A stretch of 62,864 nt of DNA, taken from assembly GCA_903959355.1 (NCBI GenBank), contig CAJBWJ010000025.1, positions 1 through 62,864 on the forward strand. The letters are read 5' to 3'. Positions 37,101 to 39,307 of this stretch are shown one piece after another. Within the stretch, counting starts at the first letter, position 1, and every line of letters starts with the position of its first letter. Made by a program: the position numbers and the translations under genes. The stretch is from an uncultured bacterium (GTDB lineage Bacteria; Patescibacteriota; Microgenomatia; UBA1400; PJMF01). The notes under the pieces were generated by a model. That model did no database searches. It was not told where the DNA came from and saw only the letters and a program-made list of their open reading frames with translations.

Positions 37101-39192
37101 TAGCGCTGTCAGCTGTTTGAGCCATGGCAAAATTAGCAAAAGCTAAATCCCAGAAACTCTGAGTCTCTTGTGTTTTATTTTCAGCATAAATTTGATTTGA
37201 ATAGTTAACGGCTAGATCTGGAACATTAACTTTAGGATCGCCTTGATAAATTTGATCCAGCATTAAAGAAATTTTGTCGGTAGCATTTTTAGAATCAATA
37301 TTACAGTCTGGAACATTCAATTCCTTACAAACAGAAGTCAATGAACGCCCTCCATCTATCGCAAAATTAGAAACAGCTTCATTGAAACGATTTGGTAAAA
37401 CAATTTGACCGTAAAGTTCATTGCCTGCTTCTGAACCATAAATACTAGACAGCAGCAGTTTTGGATCATCTGGTACCCAAGTTCCATAGCTATTCGCTGA
37501 ATCACTATTTGAATAATAATTCTTCAAATAAGACACATCCTGTGTGTTGGCATAAAGACTTAAAGCAACTTGAGAATTATATTTAGCAATTTCTTTTTTC
37601 AGCCACTCTTCAGTCACACTTCCTTCTAGAGTTTTGCCAGTATAAAGAGTGTAAAGATTAGATAAATCATCATAAGAAGCAGCTTTTCCTTGATTATCAA
37701 TGTATTGACTTGTTAAATTTTTCTCCTCAGCAGCAGTTGTTCTAGCAGCGACAATTGTAGCTGCTTCCTGTTGAGCTTGAGTTGTAGAAGTGCCAGAGAA
37801 TTTAGAAAGAAGAAGGGCTAGAACCTGTGCTTCAGATAAATTTTTAAGCTGGTCAGCAGTGATAACTCCAGCAGTAATAGCAGCACTCTTCAAACCGTTA
37901 ATATCTGTGCTACTACCATTAACATAGTTTTGATACTCAGTATTTAATTTATTAAAATCTTCAGTTTGTTTGGTTGTTTGTGCTGGAGTTTGATCGGTGG
38001 TCTGACCTGCAGCTTGAGAAGGCTGAACAACTGGTGCAGCATATTTAGCACGATCAGCATTGAGTTGTGCTGGATCAATACCAAAAGCACCAAGAATTCC
38101 ATTTACATTACCGTACTTGGTGCTTGGATCATAGCCAAAAATTGCCTTAAATTGTTCTGTAGCAATTCTATTCAAATCGCTATCACTGCCAGCTACCACC
38201 AAAGTAGAATACATTTTGTTAACAGCAGCATTTAATGTCGTTTGCTGAGAAGTGGAATCATTAAGCTGATCTAGAACTTGATAGCGATTAGCTAAGTTAG
38301 GATCATTGATAATTTGCTTGTTAAAATCAAAAATTGCTTGCTCATTAGAATTAAGTGAGCCCTTACTAGTCAGAGCAGCATTCTCTGCTGCTGCTTGTTG
38401 CTGAAGAACAGAAGCGTTGGTTAAAGCTGATAAAATTGCCTGTGCTTTAAGAAGACCAGCATTAGCTGCATTAGGATCATAAAGTGAACCAGCAGTAAAA
38501 CTCACTCCATAAGTTTTTTGATAAAGATCTTCTAAGGCTTTTACATCACCATTTGTTTTGTATAGATCAACGGCAGTTTGCCAATCTTTGTAAGGAACTT
38601 CAATTTTTTCCAAATGAGCGTAACAATAATCACCAGCAGTATTAGTACAACCAGTGGCGCGGGGTGGAACAACCAGATAACCATTAACTGTTGCGCCATA
38701 AGCGTAACAAGTATTGCCTAGAGCTACACCTTGTCCATTACAATCTTTTCCTAGGTTTTCAGTAGAACCAACTACTTTAGAAACATTCTCGGCTCCAAAG
38801 CTAGTGCTTTCATAAACCTTCTTATCTTCAATATATGGATAATCATAACGACCTGAAGCCAAGATTATTTTCCCGCCAGCTAGCTCATCTCCAGGCATAT
38901 AACAAAAACTGTTCATCCACATACCACCACCACAGCCGCTCTGAGAACTAGGACGAGTTCCAGTGTAAGTGGTGCTAATAATTCCTTGGGTGTTTAGATT
39001 GCTGCTTGGAGCGGTGGTAACAGCAGGAAGCAAGCCATTGCAGTAAGGATTACTTACAGGACAGGTTCCACTAGCTTGTTGACGAGTATCTTGATTGCTT
39101 TTGAGTAGAATAAAACCAGCTGCGGTAGAGATACACAAAAAAAGAAATAACAACACAGAAAAGAGATAGCGTTTCTTCTTTTGAATCAGCAT
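15484..39192 (-). CDS. Giant multidomain cell-surface protein (7902 aa)
   Basis: One uninterrupted frame of 7903 codons, about 38% of the window. Residues 5-30 form a signal/TM segment after KKKR. Then: a Cys-rich head (to ~190), Ala/Gln/Asn-rich and coiled-coil regions with hydrophobic Gly/Ala stretches (~980-1170), an SF2/SecA-like helicase domain (~1835-2440), coiled coils, a calcineurin-type phosphoesterase (~3295-3575), GHKL region 1 (4226-4407), GHKL region 2 (5571-5650), HExxH domain 1 (His6100), TM helices (~6620-6690), a Pro-rich linker, a beta-lactamase-like domain (Ser6796), HExxH domain 2 (His7172), a Ser/Pro linker with TM (~7597), and a Cys/His hydrolase-like end (Cys7761, His7829). 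Catalytic residues are largely preserved, arguing against decay. Role unknown; attachment, wall degradation or effector delivery are possible. Confidence 0.9.
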   Translation of the reverse strand: MLIQKKKRYLFSVLLFLFLCISTAAGFILLKSNQDTRQQASGTCPVSNPYCNGLLPAVTTAPSSNLNTQGIISTTYTGTRPSSQSGCGGGMWMNSFCYMPGDELAGGKIILASGRYDYPYIEDKKVYESTSFGAENVSKVVGSTENLGKDCNGQGVALGNTCYAYGATVNGYLVVPPRATGCTNTAGDYCYAHLEKIEVPYKDWQTAVDLYKTNGDVKALEDLYQKTYGVSFTAGSLYDPNAANAGLLKAQAILSALTNASVLQQQAAAENAALTSKGSLNSNEQAIFDFNKQIINDPNLANRYQVLDQLNDSTSQQTTLNAAVNKMYSTLVVAGSDSDLNRIATEQFKAIFGYDPSTKYGNVNGILGAFGIDPAQLNADRAKYAAPVVQPSQAAGQTTDQTPAQTTKQTEDFNKLNTEYQNYVNGSSTDINGLKSAAITAGVITADQLKNLSEAQVLALLLSKFSGTSTTQAQQEAATIVAARTTAAEEKNLTSQYIDNQGKAASYDDLSNLYTLYTGKTLEGSVTEEWLKKEIAKYNSQVALSLYANTQDVSYLKNYYSNSDSANSYGTWVPDDPKLLLSSIYGSEAGNELYGQIVLPNRFNEAVSNFAIDGGRSLTSVCKELNVPDCNIDSKNATDKISLMLDQIYQGDPKVNVPDLAVNYSNQIYAENKTQETQSFWDLAFANFAMAQTADSASAIIFLGEDSAVAQNFSATLDNQQQAMDSYSTAVEASKIFNASQTFSYATENRGALSDYTWGMSYGNALMADNIINREFTPEEMGLNFGQTAGLTFNQLSSQVAGVDVAQNIATNYATSKKRKKILLKYLDYTGPADTGISNIALTGASNMGVLDYSYQPATSGYYTAKTFKNWGEDIGAVMTQAGAMYAAGQMNQAAINQSMYTDNQDITLIDPVDYANKANEEFKADYSENMKNDLYSNYIANANKAGINQVDQATYEQFLTDPEIQRSSQQLDFERLSKVVAPVVAAPVLTAMLISGVGAPAVLGIASSAFSLYQGAGMKAQALEIQRIDIESRENAVVQSYIENGADEVTIEKVKTDLSAQVDALNQQGNMMLANSAVAAMTSVGGLLTSAAGAVNAGATANVLATSGQVLTKAGQVSGIAMNSYNAVNSGISSYNSFQEGNIGGGIMSGISSFVAASGVAGNTFGLLGPTSYTNKIDYVLDAMNVPAGAAVDAQQVAQACYGSSGAFSEKDCTNAWIGLALSAGQNVSQIASSRKSYLADTAAAKAGIETAHVVDIQKQIDAIDAEVLALNGPNKGMREGLQINDLQAQRSNLVAQAEGINPNFRIAGNDNSTENYMASSVRVASDLETQLKDSAEAGKAAEAKYAADVEAARIAGKAEVANYLDQAEVARKTAQTEKEAYLAGQIEIFKEGPNAIAAVRDQITAIDEQITKRGVLLPESEVADLQQKRTALVADLENLTKSLSAVDSLKTQNEALLSVAKKNEAFSEYENLLKNDVEKASLVKQYAPDNEQVTKYQTDLEANATKVKLETDETKRLASIAALQDSLAKVTALESQKQALLIGLGVDSSDQVGRKIDGLSAEINRLNNQGVLNEADTARVVDLETQRNDLQVEMVKFDAIDAEIGGIRQIADAVSADSRPIWKKITDFFSPGKSTREAYYKSLDLTREAETLRAKLAGVGADSADAKAFREQLADANRQLRDQQYLLAQAAANPSKGMRQTITDFVSGIKTRGQIADLKDAAKKMGESNLNIAEAIVAKQAEIERLKTEDATANQVEITRLEGEVTELLKTARNPLKGNGAVIAVDKSGDFTKYVVTDAGLAAGIKQKQLDILNTELQAFETFRRSSETQADVKKNGGPFKIYSGTDTFKDQDVFLLAEVEAFGAGRRGTVFGALPGMGKTDVVMPFNILLKQRLTGQPQFVVFPEAKLAKPWTTGGENPIPNKAFIDYVESQFGKGSVVIIKANDTSVDPIAIANAKFVITTKDVAFDLQNTDTKLGLNLRSKWRNSFVHADEVDWTFNPNENYKLSGTQIALRDKAEFGLYADAQKQVLGIDENGNLLPGRGLNTLNDLISKLSNSKSVPEGIARTSDGKGGKFASPELEKQVLGEWLGTWGGQSKIPGLDMSADTKTIRQQINDYLTRGTDADVHQRRAEMAMINETVNFLSRVPGEDYGPTSNKKTVGGVEEVVSSIAPREQGRTSGRSYSAVAESLLYNSLGARIMGANGQVDINKITVGEGGSEINYALLMLESRGFSLYTGTPETVAKLYKMAYGIELNVFTDSAVDSSIARFNAPPAGTNSRVFTNLQDQMTARLADGRNQVFINMASGLRSNEAALANLVKTITDTGAPYQKILLVGANGELIEYQISGGALLRTGEFASTEAMNARTADLDKTSERYVKFYEYGAHVGVDTANNVSLSRAIGLCNGCDQTTFSQGINRVRVQVTKNSTGAYEVKHAPIDIVWLDAPSVLRDPSIENFTADMSRLQTINEALAEVSFKETLLKNSVDGTFAELIDLARNGKDGFLGFGSYKTNLDIVSQLEAAQQKWKETTGMNYMLGSDDMTAQAKLEKTASQVGAAYAELTRLLANSGEPAKLLAKRADGAIGNNPVKLAFSGDEGYQVLGENPSYRQIVDLINQSSKHLESVNIAFTNKSSAPEVVGNEMARAASEAQINSKTSTDGNIDGGAAPVRPGSDGPDANGGGAGLVRPAGDTTTNNGTNNTRNTTTNNNSSNQSSQNNSSRNIGFATFASNLWNGAVDEEKLLAENAAAVEDNKTAIAAGYQAQIEKLIEQLGAATEPAEKDAIDQQIKNLKAAQADQTAIDAAAKAKTTEQLADNYRTDGIKSFFVNSERGGTFTVSAASLANLPVAWSDSFNEQAFMTDNKAEIDNTALQIKADALLEKAAEMQAVADEINKLNQELQKTKANKKQQELLAAMEALAKQVDVIQAENESINQKDFTAEAIPVVKEKYADDVKYVQIGLSTHLSNLRSGVSRLLASIPERAGGLNVSADRALKAWNEAKALLENKKENLAPVADAGTQSVPEIQNNKTSSVSLSERIKQLSDRAKQLWQKTAGFRQAVSSLASKLKTVPTNRIAILSPEEKTQLDTLAKDYGDINAEVKYLNSQISDAKAILKDLEQKIKLSGEINQELENIKNNTTQLQAKLKELQGQRDEFLIRSKEISNQATALSGQIKPAFTKEQQAAAAQKIRDKVVVELDKNINQSLRTLALSLSRENNKDLAAVRMQITQTIKGEFARYKLQPALSYVVGEFSYLPEFKNDPEGADGYIRDILGTVTEDFFVARHTATNRLQISLQEDEVTRRDIITIGDVHGDWKALVGLLSGSSTNESGERISKPLLDSNEKWIGGPTDYLVLTGDLFDRAPAGVSAAETAERIMNLQKQAGNFADGTPRVKVLIGNHDINAIFAYWRMKDILANRPNVDKNTAAEAGSFTGMNPGITPEEVIYLFDHPDLANWVMNLDAMTIDDGVLRFHSDTTAYTAYGKTVQDVNNRIRSIMSNQSGLKDLELLLHDLTKREGFDLAGDVSYFLETYNAEHLVHGHSETAVPKDSRVTNVDGALSGSYDSKYGKGKSRGRTFTQTVPGIEKLNVAIAAGLPKQQLGVILARPLSDVLIEANEQSESSRQKLSQLRSEFENISAQLGQINKQIEKNNLDTDAAANSGSKLQDQLSVLNVANLLSAQANTNQTITGLEDGLLQSTALLQKAKALLDAQREVSNFLNSFRQAGIQVKPFLLGNEALSDVSVLSQKLLDLVLEAFNQHKFTRNAFILNISKITPNFVSLNGLLSIADRTIDLSAKIQAALDDASKLLEETNRKKELIGKINPIMEELKAKGAILEYDLAAMTADELEKALVDLQQMNESYVNENDQINNSPEDGIALSALRDKAVQIGAESSLVNSWKTEIDANQWLNDQQRKFTKISELFKSLGIDVNIVTVGDYEKQLDILSNLIIEIDALEKSSGLDYVFFQGSTEDILGMIIINQDSASFKDVNDFKSKASNAVKSNTKLIDFVKKYDPVFSKLRQPGMIGSLSLREINEALRTVDRATKFFQNSKLENKKWWTEIKDFAKQLTDVKANLTSLRSELKQLAQSYLTTTKKKFNYNLDAGEISLREQIQQIKSLINTDETSSSNQGVDYNLFLVAQNNLALKNLTKQQILDLAKATNLPLNTYSETKLYEDIYGILLDSSYRKDIVQIIAGVEEVVPGSDLDPRVSVEINQQSGSSMEQSIYEAVANSIDAIPGIGNSIGKFGKGIKQILAWLDTNGQDNVEVLTTSAGSESVLYLRVSKNESGYNISLKKLSKDDAKRDFAFDLDHGTKIKLSVKDDIAKLNSELNDVKTISQEKIVGGVRNKYSFVPGLKIFTSFGGDDYKLINGYNKKRSIIPYSKGGIVNDPKDNVVYVKANSNSIEIIDNGTGMNEALLSRMFVPKQGSKVTEPLNEQQIEQEKTKLGLIFEELGNDEEKRIIFSRNREGIVSFVLPSNKVEGSLVSGNLLLELANLVEVPESRDSLIINSKSESGKMSNFEVAIDDMVDRIVSNSELQSLEKIKYINTIIAGIEFLEGGNPSYKKTINSIKGATKDKIKDILVSLRKDGYLIFTDEASFSSIAIDRNKTVFLNKDVFDWNESYYLKNYLGAKIVSNITVGGASKLPLVFVDFDDNATSLARAFNGAWHLNTAIDRLPVIKNGSMVVLPKNVYAFARFIELNDLRSQRELNTEEQQEFLDLAERIDIITADQVVTDYEIGSVEQNLRIEDVEIITKDELNVKVDEGNIDSDIVNKFLANDFSSSFVNPSTNTNYKKTLQPFTGAPTGEILVDQNGGVLDVKSGALILESGAEAGVYSYNSRGSNYYTKTAYDQNEFSTLQFSNEYTLLLKEEIEFTSSSFLKSKQKNAIIIENGKKHFYSFYLNKTIGYGGYSIGFDDIVSGPNGLFYFGIINGQIVEVFFPQMIDDPRFLTSEFDTFKENLIESLNKNDFKVWFTINDPPGPYSIDKFRGAEIRLDFPKGRALFDAGGNFVFTADPTAFIAPTLNESNLKDQGFIEIENDKLSSYIYRTVTNENQKKDIQMINFSKSASLSHLDDAYGVPRIISYGTAGVNITLNYGGKVTSRIVSKATMDPEGRFLFVGESPNMEIFDLRNGYSELVSIDPKFTKGDITVVSDGDAIVIKSNIYGTNQTSFVLLKDKNNKQVVITFHGEINQTQLGRIIDDLKSGADTKESLETKGLTEFNQINGVNKADILNKIIGENQENRDRYIQEFRNIYMPILNSVPEEHRQEFISSIKQMYVEQEEYLKSQVLSYATNGSEIDLSNGPIDMAIKNANKIPNMQAFLEDFNKRYGSLEPYDKSYAYQHLSLSLFSFMKADHTILDIKTSDLSLSAYITPFLRQKSIDMNRACRPLIEALENEGYGYTQILHISAFFDEIAGREWSDPKIVSQQIAKIMALRSGERKKFFDLIVGSFKSNIRLLDIYLRRYSKEDIDNIPADLRSIFIFLSRDVDQLRLDDREQATGRDINLPEEGLQVSQIIKMNQAKGSLSQPVNNLEELVTGFATNVPKIDENLESEVLKNIAVQREGDAHTAEITQNAKDATRGRAGKLVVDFYLRVRNGIREYVEEAYDNGTGALDEIALLIPKSTKSIGQQIDLAGFFGTGKYTIFEGVDKVEIVSVNEDRAYQFFFEVKKNDAGNPEKLVLVGFKDLAGENLPTGVTVRRIKYAENTIPEFEAISSRQSWKMFAGMSQNDNFKIYIKAADGKEEELIVEGKKLLADVDLNLFDKDTKTVVNKGKIQIYETKDMPLQIIDRNGLRVKEIKDEYLKLIPKDLRKYVSDLHLNIQIPLPLIRNRGSFENESYYLPQIQKYLAIAFFKALAQKAITQTNPQFVFTSLPLDWYSSPNYSYAFDLGKDVELIGIIKKINDGKIDELSTEELQSLINQEEMDWKNGILKLILNLNVTTDDSKKTTSMLLKRLQVQAEIAKKSNELGTKSRVSKEMEMAKELGIEVEQVSEQPLSEVDTARVAQAASMVNAYVGMDSFFKDPEKYVAKDLTASEEFARKKILEIAKTFGIEEVAFVEGVDGFAGAFSGYDNSNASSTKKTFYLQRSLAGNYTRVSVHELAHYLEKLVSNPEFDGVTNQFYVPDAGVFTHSSVGTFAEAMKYVSAKSLLNYDPTSLGSRLFEFKLALQRINGVDSLLVQSLIKSINLLDVNKLNDAITYLESLFQGQSLNTAPANLLDEAGSYLNSLCSDCDLVREQTKAGVELADSLLAEADVFSKQAVAARTAGNQKQAVDFDKQAAAKKQAAIKQLDDIRSQVIYDHGWENQCVQLYLNAWVGAREALIRQTLADTNSAIKSVYEATQFIRQTLADGFMITKAVGLPGLTTPVQNIPLDAQAKTDFEEMTQKLKKWAEFKEDAGNLTEELVAGELKTLKDVQLQKSSQEYIGDSLRIGIREIVRQMRTNFISDKQQEQLELALTEIQPVIAAFEVEGSIGSVSLSELNRNLARVVDGLDYLMTSDFNQDNILEKINAFADTLQKRSDYMSKLRTNAETLISEYITLTGQPYTFDSSSASAAKLIMQADKLTSLIEAKKQEISGVAPVAIAPVADKKEFKPAETLKSLGNGLNNFRKSLGRNAAAAAVGFGTFGTGLYLWAKKAAAKRFASKINLPKLNIRKPRNIVAAVLSAMVVASIVYFSVVPQGTKVNPVDNKPAIVQTVEAPQAQAPVEQAPVVEAPAVVAQPPVVEKAPTVVAPPAVNAIPTQQSSLSDQEIKAIEQEITGILEEAPGEWGAYIHKIGSTEAGYSYQENKSFHAASTIKVPVAMAVMRYFESQNISLEQALQIAPKGQDRIIAQLMKAMLIQSEEEATSILVDFVNASTQKDMSAYFEEIGINGILYYTEDVDGYARSASAESMAIILENLYANKSGLSKTSTDYILNLMKTYSKDDDFRIGAGLTAEIKAKMAHKTGTVLEDDIFTASDVAIVTLPNGDAYTIVIYNALDNKTQYNVTPGIITEISKLAFKIYSPTVVSQSDSQGDISTVSKVNGSLSTAAPDSLTASFFNSSKTNKVLDAENIPELTFVNSNNQKVGFYFAEYSQSINSKDLSAYQSAFEKVAPFYSYLQTDQIRLEKMEPGTIDGGESYYGISGSEILSNGQWLGSIKFTSDYETKSHLQKILSNIGLSDKASIAALIHEIGHIIKYEKDANGNYVKSRLLTSFDNNFYGSTKGSTELPPTDYAKAYYSYKDAGGDQHDRAVTEDLADVIALYSVAPEYLKQVAPLRYEFIDAIAHGTNPGSFQGEMSNADSLAFNDLCSDCAQVREATKNGVQISDNLMAEANALNEQALIAETAGDQTKAADLAKQAEAKKKAAIKQLGDTRNQVVNAHGMQNQCVQLYLNAWINTREAMIRKTRADVDSAIDSVYRATILAEEMLNSKKMSIREGGIFGFGSTVKYKDLTSDEVEDVADLLFGNVSKDIEGLQSWAFFKEGKDGKFERIIISGSLLELQNTVISSGISSIRVFLRDFAISTRQRIFFDELVEKISSLTKDSKKIEEKVDVSPSVSPSVSVAIDPSVSPSPSVSLSPSAVTPSPSVAPSTENDDLISGFWKKILLGIGGLSIGLGVFLTIYSQTINAQLETVSNQTSPTQIVETISPTLTASPSPSPSPSVSLSPSPSPSPSVSLSPSPSPSPTSIAAQPPVEVKTVILNTALPDEYVVEDPYAKYKYMPDGTLMLIDRDEWNPIDTSIFPEYATNRNVNDYLKTLQLFNVDESLRYRRASDTTFCNIYVSDVTSALGVYIPRWKNGEKMTATTTLEWLEEPLAQDLGWQSTSALKAQEMANQGIPTIAITRGHIAMVAPGTGQTNEQSGVFYPSSAQAGRLNFDSESPIEDNSVEIGFAGAISNGQEIEYFYNSSQYELVQPVENQ
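16205..16288 (-). repeat. 36-bp tandem repeat coding Ser/Pro linker
   Basis: Two identical 36-bp units (16205-16240 and 16241-16276) plus a partial third. They encode SPSPSPSPSVSL repeats in the linker between the last TM helix and the C-terminal domain of the giant protein. Repeat number could vary by slippage. Confidence 0.85.
16985..17326 (-). repeat. Giant protein: CSDC helical module, copy 2
   Basis: Second copy, starting LCSDCAQVREATK (Cys7292, Cys7295), with AAIKQLGDTRNQV, NQCVQLYLNAW and SAIDSVYRAT matching copy 1. The similarity extends more weakly into the next ~110 residues (WAFFKEGKDG against WAEFKEDAG). Confidence 0.8.
17330..18070 (-). other. Giant protein: HExxH metallopeptidase-like domain 2
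   Basis: ALIHEIGHIIKYEKD (His7172, His7176) is a zinc-binding HExxH. EDLADVIALY further on could give the third ligand. The region from about 7045 (VGFYFAEYSQSIN) looks like its N-terminal lobe. It corresponds in position to HExxH domain 1 in the duplicated layout. Confidence 0.65.
18222..18927 (-). other. Giant protein: class A beta-lactamase-like serine hydrolase
   Basis: Residues about 6755-6990. SxxK is Ser6796-Thr-Ile-Lys6799, within AASTIKVPVAMAV, and HKTGT lies at 6945-6949, the expected spacing of about 150 residues for class A enzymes and related D,D-peptidase-like hydrolases. WGAYIHKIGSTEAGYSYQEN precedes the nucleophile as in that fold. A clear SDN and Omega-loop Glu are not evident, so beta-lactam hydrolysis is not implied. 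Confidence 0.75.
19155..19345 (-). other. Giant protein: internal TM segment(s) and basic loop
   Basis: A hydrophobic Ala/Gly stretch (~6620-6640), a basic loop (KKAAAKRFASKI...KPRN) and a clear TM helix (IVAAVLSAMVVASIVYFSVV, ~6665-6685), followed by a Pro/Val/Ala-rich linker (QAPVEQAPVVEAP) leading to the beta-lactamase-like domain. Confidence 0.65.
20150..20513 (-). repeat. Giant protein: CSDC helical module, copy 1
   Basis: About 120 residues starting LCSDCDLVRE (Cys6230, Cys6233), rich in Ala/Gln/Lys helices, with NQCVQLYLNAW and SAIKSVYEAT. It is strongly similar, residue for residue, to copy 2 at 16985-17326. Both copies follow an HExxH domain at nearly the same distance (130 and 120 residues). 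Confidence 0.8.
20517..21072 (-). other. Giant protein: HExxH metallopeptidase-like domain 1
   Basis: VSVHELAHYLEKLV (His6100, His6104) is a zinc-binding HExxH in a helix. It is followed by TFAEAMKYV, whose glutamate could be the third ligand as in gluzincins. It is immediately followed by the CSDC module copy 1. Confidence 0.6.
22032..22527 (-). other. Giant protein: GHKL ATPase domain 2 (Hsp90/MutL-like order)
   Basis: Residues about 5555-5720 have the canonical order: N-box AEITQNAKDA (Glu5571, Asn5575, Asp5578), G1 DNGTG (Asp5608) and lid GFFGTGKYT (~5640). The Asn and Asp for Mg-ATP binding are kept. Confidence 0.7.
25600..26550 (-). other. Giant protein: GHKL ATPase-like region 1 (unusual order)
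   Basis: An N-box EAVANSID (Glu4226, Asn4230, Asp4233) is followed at once by a glycine-rich GKFGKG, while the G1-type DNGTGM (Asp4407) comes about 175 residues later. In canonical GHKL proteins DxGxG follows the N-box by 30-60 residues and the GxxGxG lid comes after it. This may be a split, permuted or doubled domain. Confidence 0.5.
28467..29307 (-). other. Giant protein: calcineurin-like metallophosphoesterase domain
   Basis: Residues about 3295-3575 contain the full metal-binding set in order: GDVHGD (from 3308), GDLFDR (~3357), GNHD (from 3397) and VHGHSE (~3537). This is the Ser/Thr-phosphatase-like (bis-5'-nucleosyl/protein phosphatase) arrangement, so the domain is probably active. 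Confidence 0.85.
31872..33690 (-). other. Giant protein: SF2 helicase/SecA-like ATPase domain
   Basis: Residues about 1835-2440. Walker A is ALPGMGKTD (Gly1881-Lys1882-Thr1883) and Walker B is DEVD (1995-1998). Further on come a TGTPE motif like SF2 motif III/IV junctions (~2240) and QGINRVRVQ (~2417), which resembles motif VI. The order and spacing fit a two-RecA-domain SF2 or SecA-like motor. The exact family cannot be decided by eye. Confidence 0.65.
39090..39192 (-). other. Giant protein: N-terminal export signal/anchor
   Basis: Residues 1-34: a basic start (QKKKRY) followed by about 22 hydrophobic residues (LFSVLLFLFLCISTAAGFILL). There is no convincing lipobox or clear AxA cleavage site, so it may stay as an N-in membrane anchor. 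Everything following would then be outside unless later TM helices reverse it. Confidence 0.75.
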
Positions 39193-39307
39193 TTTATGGT
39201 CGGAAAATAGCTTTTTTACACTATTTTCACTTACTCCAATTTACACTAAAAAGCATCTGGTAGAAAGGACCAAAAGAAGAGAATTTTGAGTAAAAAAAGC
39301 GAACAAT
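39193..39307. other. Region upstream of the giant gene
   Basis: This 115-bp gap lies between the end of the FN3-protein gene and the giant gene, both on the minus strand. A weak TATTTT sits about 11 nt before the giant ATG. No clear Shine-Dalgarno sequence, hairpin or -35 was seen. Confidence 0.3.
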
